A stretch of DNA of 64,000 bases, taken from Stanieria sp. NIES-3757 (GTDB lineage: Bacteria; Cyanobacteriota; Cyanobacteriia; Cyanobacteriales; Xenococcaceae). The notes under the pieces were generated by a model. That model saw only the letters and a program-made list of their open reading frames with translations. It was not told the DNA's origin and did no database searches. Shown here one piece after another: positions 27,150-36,037 of this stretch; positions within the stretch are counted from its first letter, which is position 1, and every line of letters starts with the position of its first letter. The stretch is taken from positions 372,001 through 436,000 of the forward strand of contig AP017375.1 in NCBI GenBank assembly GCA_002355455.1, read 5' to 3'. The position numbers were made by a program, and so were the translations under genes.

Positions 27150-27298
27150 TTACGAGTAATAATAATATTTGCTTCTTATCAGACGGGTAGTTGGGCTGTA
27201 GCAATAAAACTATAATTAAGAGATATCAAAAGGTTTATTCATTAAATTGCTCTCAAAATTAGCTGACCATTTGCTATTTTTCTAGAAGTTAAATTTAG

Positions 27299-30200
27299 AT
27301 GTGGACAATCAATTCATATAATATCTTCCCTTTAAGAACTCCTGGTGGCGATCGCTTTACCGAGTTTGTTGATTCATTAATTAAAGCAGAAGCGTATATA
27401 CAAGGTGTTGCATTATCAGAGATATCTACTAATTTACGTACTAATCTTGGAGATGGAGGCGTTGATACTGAAGTACGTCAATCTGCTTCTAACAGCTTGA
27501 CTGGATGGATAAACGTACCTACTTGTTGGCAATATAAAGCTACTGGATTTGCAGGTATTAGTTCAGGCGATCTCAAACAAGAACTAAATAAGCCATATTC
27601 AAAACAACTTGTTGAAAAAGGCTATGGGTATCGCTTTTGTATTTGTGATGACTTAACGTCAGAAAAAAAACGAGATTGGGAAAAAATTCTTGACGATGAA
27701 ATTGCAAAAATTAATTCAAATGCACCACAAGCAAAGGTTGTCACTGCATCCGATCTAGCTGCATGGGCAAGCCATTATCCAGCGATAGTTGTTAGATTTT
27801 TTCAACCTCAATTTATCAATTCTCTTGCTCTTTATGTAAATTTATCTCGTGGTTTTGTTCGATTAGCAGCCGATCTTTGCGATCAAGATTCTCAAATTGC
27901 TGCACAGGGAAATATTACCTCTGTTTTAGGTGATACAAGAACTTATCTCCGAAATCGCTTAAATGATGATACTAAGTTGCGTGTTATTGAAGCCATTTCT
28001 CTTTTCCGAAAAGTAGGATACCGCGATGAAGTTAGAGAAGAACTCGATCTTTTGTGTGAAATTTTAAAATTAGATAGAGATAATGTCTTAGAAATTGCTC
28101 AACAATTAAAAGATGTTCCTGGGTATATAGCCTTTGCAGGAAGATATCTCTACATTACTCCTGAAATCATTGCCCAAGTATCTTTTGAAGGGGCATGGAA
28201 AAAATGGATACAATACGATCCACCAACATTTTTAGATAAAATTCCTCAACTACTTCTAGATGCGTTTCTTAATCGCGTATCTACTAGTAGTTCTGAGGAG
28301 GTACGCCGTATTGTCGGTGAGTTTTTTCAACATTGGGCTACCCAACTTCAACCGACTGATTTAAGCGATTTCTCTACGGTAGAAAAATTTATAGTTCTAA
28401 TAAACATTAATCCTGAAGATTATTTACCACAACTAGCCAACTTAGTTGACAGAGCCTCTAAAGATGAACTCTTAAAAGTGACAGGAGGATATAAAGGAAC
28501 AAGGCGTTCTTTGGTTTGGTTAGCAGAGGAAATGGCTGCTTTTCCTGAGTTTTTCAGCTATGCAGAATTAATTCTCTGGAAACTAGCCCTTGCTGAAACA
28601 GAATTAAACCTAGCCAATAATGCAACACATATTTGGCAGCAACTTTTCCGAATTTTCTTATCTGGTACAGCAGTACCTTTTAGCGAAAGAATAGATTTGC
28701 TGGAAACAAGGTTATTTTCAGAAACAGAGGAAGAGATTAATCTAGCGTTAGAATGTTTAACTAAAGCTTTTGATACAGAAGGTTCACGTATATTAGGTTC
28801 ACCTGTTGTTGCGGGGCGAATTCCGCCTGAAAATTGGCAACCTCAGACTCAGGCAGAATTAAAAGATTGTCTTGATAAAGCTTTGGCTGTTGTCTTAAAT
28901 GCGGCTAGAAGTAATATTGATTATCTTCAAACTGGTGCTTTAAAAATAGCGATAGATCGTCTACCTGCTCTATTAACTTATGGCTACTTAGAACAAATCA
29001 AGGCTATTTTCTCAACAGATAATATATCTCAGGAGATTCTAGTATTTTTAATCAGACGTTTAGAAGATTTTCTAGAGTTTAATTCTGATGCTTCTGGAGA
29101 AATTCAACAATGGTTACAAAGTCTAATTCCAGAAGATTTCCATGGAAAGTTAATTCAGGCTGTAGGTAAATCACCCTGGAGTTATTCTTTGCGGGATAAT
29201 CAAAAAGCTTGGCAACAAGAGATTAACAATCTTGCTCAACAGCTTTATGAAGATAGGGAATTGCTTAAATCTGAGATGCAGTGGCTTACTTCACCTCAAG
29301 CAATTATGGCGGAAAATTTGGGTAGTGCAATAGGGCAATACGATGTTAATGCAGATTGCTTAAATATCATTATGCAGTCAGTAGCAGATACAGAAGCGAC
29401 TGGTTTAGCAAGAGGATACATAGTAGGCTTACTCAGCAATCATCCTCAACATAATACTGTAGTTAATGAATGGATCGATAAATTTGAAATTCAAACACCA
29501 ATAATAGCCTATGAATTATTTAGGGCTGGTGGGAATAGTACCAAAGCTGTGGAAAGAGCATTAAAACTTGTAGACACAGGTTCTCTTTCTTTAGAATATC
29601 TCGGTGGTTTTTTCCCAAGTTTATTTTCTATAGAAGAATTCTACGAAATTATCAAAAGATTAGTTAGTTCAGTAGAAAAAGAAAAAAATGAATTCGTAAT
29701 TAAAACAGCAATAAAATTAATTGCTAGTCGCTTACAAATTGATCTCCAAGACAGCAATGAATCTGTTTTAGAAGAAAGTAGGATTCAAAATTTAATTTGG
29801 AACTTTCTTGAAACTACCGCCCAGTATATTAGAGTAGAGTCATACAAATGGGATAAAATTCTTAGAAGTGTAGCAAAATTCAATATAGATAAAGCAGTAA
29901 AAATTGCTAGTTTAGCTCTTCTAAATCAAAACTCTCAACAAAAAATGAGAGCCGAAGAAATTCTGATCGATCTTGCTAAATCTCATTCCAATTTAGTAAT
30001 GCAAAAGGTAGGAGAAGTTATCCTTGATGATCAGTATGGATGGCATTTTGAAATAGAGCGGTATCGTTCCCTCATCCAAAATCTTCCGCTTGATGCGATA
30101 AAACAGTGGCTTAATTCAGTTGGTGTTATTGGAGCGCGACGAATTGCTAAACAGCTTTCTCTTCCCTATTTGGATGAAAATAGTCAACCTATTGTTCCAC

Positions 30201-30454
30201 CATTAACAGAATTCGTTTTATCCGAATTTGAAGATGACGAAGAAACATTTAGAAACTTTTGTATTAGCTCACATAACCTCCAAACTTACATTGGCAACAT
30301 AGCATCTCACAAAAATAAAGAAGCTGAAATAGCTAGAAATTTCCTGAATTATCCACTACGAAGAGTTAGAGAATGGGCAACCTATGAGATTAAGAATTGC
30401 CAAGAAGAGGCTAAATATTGGCAGCAAATAGATGAAGAGGACAAAATAAGTTAA
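27299..30454 (+). CDS. 1051-aa protein with nuclease-like N-terminus and helical repeats
   Basis: Not a recognised named family. Residues 1-170 look like a PD-(D/E)xK restriction-type nuclease as found at the N-terminus of many defence proteins: 'GGDRFTEFVDSLIKAEAY', then 'LGDGGVDTEV' (D56, E58) and 'CWQYKATG' (Q78, K80). Residues about 180-310 ('LSRGFVRLAADLCD', 'KLRVIEAISLFRKVGYRDEV', 'GRYLYITPEIIAQVSFEGAW') resemble the winged-helix part that follows the ATPase in STAND proteins. The remaining 700 residues are alpha-helical repeats. No Walker A motif is seen, so the ATPase core appears absent. It is an orphan between a glycosyltransferase and polA. A role in anti-phage defence is inferred. 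Confidence 0.75.
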   Translation: MWTINSYNIFPLRTPGGDRFTEFVDSLIKAEAYIQGVALSEISTNLRTNLGDGGVDTEVRQSASNSLTGWINVPTCWQYKATGFAGISSGDLKQELNKPYSKQLVEKGYGYRFCICDDLTSEKKRDWEKILDDEIAKINSNAPQAKVVTASDLAAWASHYPAIVVRFFQPQFINSLALYVNLSRGFVRLAADLCDQDSQIAAQGNITSVLGDTRTYLRNRLNDDTKLRVIEAISLFRKVGYRDEVREELDLLCEILKLDRDNVLEIAQQLKDVPGYIAFAGRYLYITPEIIAQVSFEGAWKKWIQYDPPTFLDKIPQLLLDAFLNRVSTSSSEEVRRIVGEFFQHWATQLQPTDLSDFSTVEKFIVLININPEDYLPQLANLVDRASKDELLKVTGGYKGTRRSLVWLAEEMAAFPEFFSYAELILWKLALAETELNLANNATHIWQQLFRIFLSGTAVPFSERIDLLETRLFSETEEEINLALECLTKAFDTEGSRILGSPVVAGRIPPENWQPQTQAELKDCLDKALAVVLNAARSNIDYLQTGALKIAIDRLPALLTYGYLEQIKAIFSTDNISQEILVFLIRRLEDFLEFNSDASGEIQQWLQSLIPEDFHGKLIQAVGKSPWSYSLRDNQKAWQQEINNLAQQLYEDRELLKSEMQWLTSPQAIMAENLGSAIGQYDVNADCLNIIMQSVADTEATGLARGYIVGLLSNHPQHNTVVNEWIDKFEIQTPIIAYELFRAGGNSTKAVERALKLVDTGSLSLEYLGGFFPSLFSIEEFYEIIKRLVSSVEKEKNEFVIKTAIKLIASRLQIDLQDSNESVLEESRIQNLIWNFLETTAQYIRVESYKWDKILRSVAKFNIDKAVKIASLALLNQNSQQKMRAEEILIDLAKSHSNLVMQKVGEVILDDQYGWHFEIERYRSLIQNLPLDAIKQWLNSVGVIGARRIAKQLSLPYLDENSQPIVPPLTEFVLSEFEDDEETFRNFCISSHNLQTYIGNIASHKNKEAEIARNFLNYPLRRVREWATYEIKNCQEEAKYWQQIDEEDKIS

Positions 30455-30656
30455 TTTTGCTAGAAATTATCAATTTTAACTTGTAATCTAACATTAAATC
30501 GTAAAAAAAATACTACAGATAGTTAGGATTAGTCTTAGATAATTAAGAATGAAGTCTATCAATAACCTCTCAATTCAAAATTTAACGGCATAGTACGCTA
30601 AAACTTTCGTACTAACATTTAAAATAAGATGCTCCAATCATCTCTGAAATAGATTT

Positions 30657-33611
30657 ATGTCTCAACCTGCTACTACTACTTCTGTTGTCAACTCGGATCG
30701 ACCAATATTTGTTCTAATTGATGGTCATTCTTTGGCTTTTCGTTCCTATTATGCCTTTGCTAAATCTAAAAAAGGAGCGTTGCGAACTTCAACAGGAATT
30801 CCTACCAGTATTTGTTTTGGTTTTCTTAATTCTTTATTGCAAGTGATCGAATTAGAACAACCTGAATATCTAGCGATCGCTTTTGATCTAGGCGAGCCTA
30901 CTTTTCGTAGTGTAGCAGATCCTACTTATAAAGCTAATCGTCAAGATACACCAGAAGATTTTATTCCGGATCTTAAAAACCTACAAAAACTTTTAGCTGC
31001 TTTAAATGTAACTATTGCAGTTTCGCCTGGTTATGAAGCTGATGATGTGTTAGGTACTTTAGCAAACCAAGCATCCCAAGCAGGATATCAAGTTAAAATA
31101 CTTAGTGGCGATCGCGATTTGTTTCAATTAGTTAGCGATCAAGAACAGATTAGTATTTTATATTTAGATCCCAAACTTGCCTATAGTAATCGTAGCTATC
31201 GCGAATTTGATAGAGCAGCAGTAGTAGAGAAGTTAAGTATTACTCCCCAACAAGTAATTGACTACAAAGCTTTATGTGGTGACAAGTCGGATAATATTCC
31301 TGGCATTACGGGAATTGGTGAAAAAACCGCGATTAAATTATTGAATGAATATTCCACTTTAGAAGGTATTTATCAAAATTTAGACCAGATTAAGGGAGCA
31401 GTTAAACAGAAAATTGCGATAGGAAAAGATAATGCTTTTCATTCGCGTTATTTAGCAACTATCGAAACAAAAACTCCTATAACAGTTACTTTAGAACAAT
31501 GTCAGTTAAAAGGTTTTGATTATCAAGAAGTCATTCCTCTACTTAAACAATTAGAACTAAAAAAAGTCATTGATAGAATTGAACATTTACAAGAAAAGCT
31601 GGGAGGAAAACTTAAACTTCAACAAGACTTAGTCGAAAGCGACAGAGAGCAATTATCTTTATTCACTAGTGATGAATCTGGCATAACTATTAATCAAGAA
31701 ATTGTTCAACAAAATAATATTTTGCAACCTTCAGATGATTCTAATTCAGCATCTTTAATTCAACCTCAAATTATTACTAACCCAGAACGCTTAGAACAAT
31801 TAATTACTACTTTAAAAAAATATACTAATCCTGCACAGCCTGTGGCTTGGGATACAGAAACAACTTCCTTAGAACCTCACCATGCAATCTTAGTGGGAAT
31901 TGGTTGCTGTTGGGGAAATCAAGCTACAGATATTGCCTATATTCCTGTCGGACATCAGGAAGGAAAACAATTAGATTGTCAGCAAGTTTTAACTGCTTTA
32001 AAACCTATTTTAGAATCTTCAGAATATCCTAAAGCTTTTCAGAATACTAAATTTGATCGCTTAGTCTTACATTATCAAGGAATTAACTTAGCTGGGGTTG
32101 TTTTCGATCCGATGTTAGCTAGTTATTTAATCAATCCTGAAACTAGTCATAATCTTACTGATTTATCGGAACGTTATTTAGTAGGAGTTGTTTCTAAAAC
32201 TTATAAAGATTTAGGAATTCCCAAAGGAAAAACTATTGCTAATCTATCGATTGATACTGTAGCTGAATATTGTGGTTTAGATGCTTATGCCACTTATCTT
32301 CTAGTCGAAAAAATACAAGCTGAATTAACTAAATTTCCTGAACTACACAAACTACTAATCGAAGTAGAACAACCACTGGAAATAGTTTTAGCAGGCATGG
32401 AAAAAATTGGCTTTAAAATTGATGTACCCTATCTGCAAAAATTTTCCTTACAATTAGCTCAAGATTTACAAGAACTTGAACAAAAAGCTTATCAAGCAGC
32501 AGGAGAAACCTTTAACTTAAACTCCCCTAAACAACTAAGTGAAATTTTGTTTGAAAAATTAGGTCTGAATCGTAAAAAATCAAGTAAAACTAAAACTGGC
32601 TATTCAACTAATCAAGCTGTTTTAGAAAAATTACAAGGCGATCATCCTTTAATTGACTATATTTTAGAACAACGTACTTTATCAAAATTAAAATCAACTT
32701 ACGTTGATGCACTTCCTGCTTTAGTTCGTCCCGATACTCAAAGAGTTCATACAGATTTTAATCAAGCTAATACTGCTACAGGTAGATTATCTTCTTCTAA
32801 ACCTAATCTACAAAATATTCCCATTCGTACCGAATTTTCTCGGCAAATTCGTCAAGCTTTTATTCCTGAAAATGGGTGGTTATTAGTCGCTGCTGATTAC
32901 TCACAAATTGAATTAAGAATTCTCGCTCATTTAAGTCAAGAACCTGTCTTAGTTGAAGCTTATCGTTCTAATCAAGATGTTCATAGTATCACCGCTCAAT
33001 TGTTATTTGACAAGCAAGAAATTACTTCAGAAGAAAGGCGTTTAGGTAAAATAATTAACTTTGGTGTAATTTATGGTATGGGTGCGCAAAGATTTGCTAG
33101 AGAATCAGGTTTTAGTACGGCAATTGGTAAAGAATTTATTGATAAATATCGTGCTAAATATACGAAAGTTTTTGCTTATTTAGAACGAGTTAAACAAGAA
33201 GCGATCGCAAATGGGTTTGTCACGACTATTTTGGGGAGAAGACGTTATTTTAATTTTGCTAGTAAAAGTTTAACTAACCTTCAAGGTAATCAACCACAAG
33301 ATATTAATTTGCATGAACTGAAATACAATTATAACGATGCCCAATTATTAAGGGCTGCTGCTAATTCTCCCATTCAAGGTTCAAGTGCAGATATTATTAA
33401 AATTGCGATGGTTAAATTACACCAAATTCTGCAACAATATCAAGCTCGATTATTATTACAAATTCACGATGAATTAGTGTTTGAAGTTCCTCCTCAAGAA
33501 TGGCAAGAATTACAATTTCAAATCAAAGCAACTATGGAAAATGCAGTGAGTTTAAGTGTTCCCTTGCTAGTAGAAATTAATGCAGGAAAAAATTGGATGG
33601 AAGCTAAGTAA
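30657..33611 (+). CDS. polA: DNA polymerase I
   Basis: A 984-aa three-domain polymerase for gap filling and primer removal. The 5'-3' exonuclease (about 15-320) has 'FVLIDGHSLAFRSYYAF', 'EADDVLGTLA', 'SGDRDLFQLV' and 'KALCGDKSDNIPG'. The 3'-5' exonuclease (about 375-570) keeps 'WDTETTSL', 'NTKFDRLV' and 'YCGLDAYAT', so proofreading is probably active. The polymerase domain has 'LLVAADYSQIELRILAHLS', 'RLGKIINFGVIYGMG' and 'LLLQIHDELVFEVP'. It is complete, with the normal domain order. Confidence 0.98.
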   Translation: MSQPATTTSVVNSDRPIFVLIDGHSLAFRSYYAFAKSKKGALRTSTGIPTSICFGFLNSLLQVIELEQPEYLAIAFDLGEPTFRSVADPTYKANRQDTPEDFIPDLKNLQKLLAALNVTIAVSPGYEADDVLGTLANQASQAGYQVKILSGDRDLFQLVSDQEQISILYLDPKLAYSNRSYREFDRAAVVEKLSITPQQVIDYKALCGDKSDNIPGITGIGEKTAIKLLNEYSTLEGIYQNLDQIKGAVKQKIAIGKDNAFHSRYLATIETKTPITVTLEQCQLKGFDYQEVIPLLKQLELKKVIDRIEHLQEKLGGKLKLQQDLVESDREQLSLFTSDESGITINQEIVQQNNILQPSDDSNSASLIQPQIITNPERLEQLITTLKKYTNPAQPVAWDTETTSLEPHHAILVGIGCCWGNQATDIAYIPVGHQEGKQLDCQQVLTALKPILESSEYPKAFQNTKFDRLVLHYQGINLAGVVFDPMLASYLINPETSHNLTDLSERYLVGVVSKTYKDLGIPKGKTIANLSIDTVAEYCGLDAYATYLLVEKIQAELTKFPELHKLLIEVEQPLEIVLAGMEKIGFKIDVPYLQKFSLQLAQDLQELEQKAYQAAGETFNLNSPKQLSEILFEKLGLNRKKSSKTKTGYSTNQAVLEKLQGDHPLIDYILEQRTLSKLKSTYVDALPALVRPDTQRVHTDFNQANTATGRLSSSKPNLQNIPIRTEFSRQIRQAFIPENGWLLVAADYSQIELRILAHLSQEPVLVEAYRSNQDVHSITAQLLFDKQEITSEERRLGKIINFGVIYGMGAQRFARESGFSTAIGKEFIDKYRAKYTKVFAYLERVKQEAIANGFVTTILGRRRYFNFASKSLTNLQGNQPQDINLHELKYNYNDAQLLRAAANSPIQGSSADIIKIAMVKLHQILQQYQARLLLQIHDELVFEVPPQEWQELQFQIKATMENAVSLSVPLLVEINAGKNWMEAK

Positions 33612-33981
33612 AGCTAGCTGGAAAAAACAAGATATGTGTATCCTAATCTTTGCTTTGACTCTGTACGGACTCAGCATACTAGCTCCGTACATTCCCAACT
33701 TCTCAAAATCAAAGAACTTTGTCTTTTTAAAGCGTGGTCGAGGTATAGATGCAAATGCACCTCGATTTTAACTCTTTTGATGAGATTAATTAAATGAATT
33801 CACCAAGTTTAAGTAAAATTTGTAAATGAATCACTCATTCTTGATAGAAAATTTACTTATAACTATAAACTTTAGACTTAAATATAGATATGTCTGTATT
33901 ATTAAATACAAAATTTTTTATAAATAATTACTGAAGTTTTGTATTAAAATACGATAAAATAATTTATTTTTTTACAAATAC
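33612..33981. other. Intergenic region with two hairpins
   Basis: No credible gene. Hairpin 1 is TGTACGGA/TCCGTACA (33662-33669 with 33684-33691). Hairpin 2 is the terminator-like stem listed separately. The right half is very AT-rich with repeated ACTATAAACT-type words and probably carries the promoter of the next cluster. Confidence 0.6.
33738..33769 (+). terminator. Possible terminator after polA
   Basis: TCGAGGT (33738-33744) pairs with ACCTCGA (33759-33765), with a 14-nt loop, followed by TTTT. It is about 130 bases after the polA stop. Confidence 0.55.
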
Positions 33982-34935
33982 ATGCGTTCTCAAGGTTTAA
34001 TTAATGATTTTAAAATTTATGCTTATATAGAGGCATTAAGACCACGACAATGGACAAAAAATTTGGTAGTATTTGCTGCCCCTTTATTTGCATTTAATAT
34101 TAATTATTCATCTTTTTTAGGCAGTTTATTAGCATTTATACTTTTTTGTGCTACATCCAGTAGTTTCTACCTCTTAAACGACATTGTTGATGTGCAATCG
34201 GATCGTCAGCATCCTATCAAGCGTAAACGTCCTATCGCTGCTGGGTTAGTTAGTATACCAACAGCCTTGGCAATGTCAATAGTGCTATTGGTGAGTTCTA
34301 TCATTATTGGATGGTTGCAAACTTCTGCTTTAGGTGCAACTATTATTGCTTATGCCATTTTACAAGTAGCTTATAATATTCGTTTGAAGCATACACCAAT
34401 TGCAGATATTGGGGCAATTGCAGCAGGTTTTGTACTTCGTGCTTATAGTGGTGCTGCTGCTAGCAATATTGTTTTATCCTCTTGGTTTGTGATTTGTACG
34501 GCAATGTTAGCGTTATTTTTAGCCATTGAAAAACGCAAAGCCGAACTTAGATTAACTCAAATCAAAGGTCATAAACCCCGCAAAGTACTGAGACGTTACT
34601 CTTTACCATTACTCCATCGCATGGAGAACGTAGTTACCACAGGTTGTGTGGTTACTTACACACTTTGGAGTTCGGGACCAGTTGTGAATGGTGCTTCCAC
34701 ATCTTGGATGTTAATTACTTTACCCTTCGTTTTATATGGAATTTTCCGTTACCAGCTATTAAGTGACTCAGAAGAAATTGAACGTCGCAGTAAAAATACC
34801 GAAGAACAAGGTGGAAGTAGCGAAAGACCAGAAGAAATTTTGTTGAAAGACAAACCGATTCTGTTTACTGTCCTTAGCTGGGCTATTACCTGTTTTGTAA
34901 TTCTCTATTTAGAACACCAAGGGTTAATTTTCTAA
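33982..34935 (+). CDS. UbiA-family prenyl-phosphate phosphoribosyltransferase-like protein
   Basis: A 317-aa membrane prenyltransferase with the start 'YIEALRPRQWTKNLVVFAAP', the Asp-rich 'LLNDIVDVQSDRQHPIKRKRP' and the second site 'IRLKHTPIADIGAIAAGFVLR'. The RPRQW..KN and NDxxDxxxDR pattern is that of decaprenyl-phosphate phosphoribose synthase (the mycobacterial Rv3806c group), which joins PRPP to a polyprenyl phosphate. It has about nine transmembrane segments. It begins a plus-strand group with a HAD phosphatase, an SMR-like protein and GT87. The exact lipid and sugar are inferred from family resemblance. Confidence 0.82.
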   Translation: MRSQGLINDFKIYAYIEALRPRQWTKNLVVFAAPLFAFNINYSSFLGSLLAFILFCATSSSFYLLNDIVDVQSDRQHPIKRKRPIAAGLVSIPTALAMSIVLLVSSIIIGWLQTSALGATIIAYAILQVAYNIRLKHTPIADIGAIAAGFVLRAYSGAAASNIVLSSWFVICTAMLALFLAIEKRKAELRLTQIKGHKPRKVLRRYSLPLLHRMENVVTTGCVVTYTLWSSGPVVNGASTSWMLITLPFVLYGIFRYQLLSDSEEIERRSKNTEEQGGSSERPEEILLKDKPILFTVLSWAITCFVILYLEHQGLIF

Positions 34936-34975
34936 AGCCCAACAACTCTAACAAATTAAATCAAGCGTTGCTACA

Positions 34976-35551
34976 GTGTTAAAAAAATCTATTTTAGTCA
35001 GCCAAAGACGGCACTTACAACTTAAACGTCCTAAGTTATTAAAACAAGTTCATACCTTAGCTTGTATCAAAATCGAACAACTAACAAGCTGTGGAATTAA
35101 GGGAATTATCTTGGATTTAGATAATACTATCATCTCTGAAGATGACCGTTATCTATCTCCAGATGTAGAAAGTTGGATTGAACAAGCAAAGTTAGCAGGC
35201 TTGAGTTTTTTTATCCTTTCTAATGGCAAACGTCGTCACCGAGTTTTATATTGGTCGGAACGTTTAGATATTCCTGCGATTAATCCAGCAAAAAAGCCAT
35301 TTCCTCGCTCATTTCGTAAAGCAATGAAATTGATGCAGCTACCACCCAAAAAGGTAGTAGTAATTGGAGATAGCTTTCATACAGATGTGATGGGAGCAAA
35401 ACTTTGTAGATGTCATTATATTCAAGTTGCTAGTTTACCCCATCCTCCTCGCTGGTGGGAAAGACTAGCGGGTAAATTTATTCAAAAACCCTATCCACCA
35501 GAATATGAACTGTGGGATTTTAATGTTTCTGTCTATGAAAATTACTTGTAA
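34976..35551 (+). CDS. YqeG-family HAD IIIA phosphatase
   Basis: A 191-aa HAD-type hydrolase. Motif I 'GIILDLDNTII' holds the nucleophile Asp; motif II is 'FFILSNG'; then 'PAKKPFPRSFRKAM' with the conserved Lys, and motif IV 'VVVIGDSFHTDVMGAK'. This fits the YqeG/PGP-phosphatase-like group. The start is GTG, 40 bases after the UbiA-like gene. In this setting it could remove the 5-phosphate from a prenyl-phospho-phosphoribose; a role as phosphatidylglycerophosphate phosphatase is the main alternative. Confidence 0.85.
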   Translation: MLKKSILVSQRRHLQLKRPKLLKQVHTLACIKIEQLTSCGIKGIILDLDNTIISEDDRYLSPDVESWIEQAKLAGLSFFILSNGKRRHRVLYWSERLDIPAINPAKKPFPRSFRKAMKLMQLPPKKVVVIGDSFHTDVMGAKLCRCHYIQVASLPHPPRWWERLAGKFIQKPYPPEYELWDFNVSVYENYL

Positions 35552-35640
35552 ATTCCTTTCTTTTGCTAGTGATTTTTGTTTACTATTACCGCAGATTATT
35601 AGGAGATAAATATCGTTATGTTTAGCCAGTTTTTTTTTAT

Positions 35641-35958
35641 TTGTTAATTTTAATTTCCGTTGTTTGTAATACGATCGCACAAACTTTATTGAAATTAGGT
35701 TCTGGTCAAAATCTACTTAATATTTATCTATTTGGTGGTATTACTGCCTATGGTGTTAGCACTATTTTTTATATTCTTGTTTTAGGAAAATTTAATTTAT
35801 CTATTGCTTATCCTGTAGTGATTGGATTAACAATTATTGCTACAACCGTAACAGCTAGTTGGATTTTAGGTGAAAAAGTTTCTTTGACACAGTGGTTAGG
35901 AGTTGGTTTGATGATTAGTGCTATTTTCGCGATCGCTTTTGGTCAAACTACAAAATAA
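35641..35958 (+). CDS. SMR/EamA-like four-helix transporter, possible ArnE/F-type flippase
   Basis: A 105-aa protein with four hydrophobic segments ('ISVVCNTIAQTLLKLG', 'ASWILGEKVSLTQWLG'), fitting small multidrug resistance/ArnE-ArnF proteins. ArnE/F flip lipid-linked aminoarabinose. The frame as read starts at TTG 35641. An ATG at 35618 with a good AGGAG 12 bases upstream would add 'MFSQFFFY' but is out of frame because the T-run 35630-35638 has nine Ts; ten would restore it. So either a true TTG start, a slipped homopolymer, or a sequence error. Confidence 0.75.
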   Translation: MLILISVVCNTIAQTLLKLGSGQNLLNIYLFGGITAYGVSTIFYILVLGKFNLSIAYPVVIGLTIIATTVTASWILGEKVSLTQWLGVGLMISAIFAIAFGQTTK

Positions 35959-36037
35959 ATATCTTTAATATTTAAATCAAATTTACTCAAATTATTTGAC
36001 TTTTTAACTTCAATTTATTTGCTCGGGTATCTAATTA

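Larger units (their letters stand above)
26294..27298. other. About 1 kb gene-poor gap with hairpins
   Basis: No convincing protein gene. It contains a 12-bp inverted repeat pair (26565-26638), a stem with a T-run (26917-26978) and a 26-bp HIP1-centred palindrome (27124-27149). The large empty gap before the orphan 1051-aa gene suggests lost genes or RNA features. Confidence 0.6.

Noticed and set aside
33580-33771. Short frame running out of polA into the following gap
   Set aside because: Starts inside polA in another frame and covers two hairpins; more likely terminator DNA than protein.
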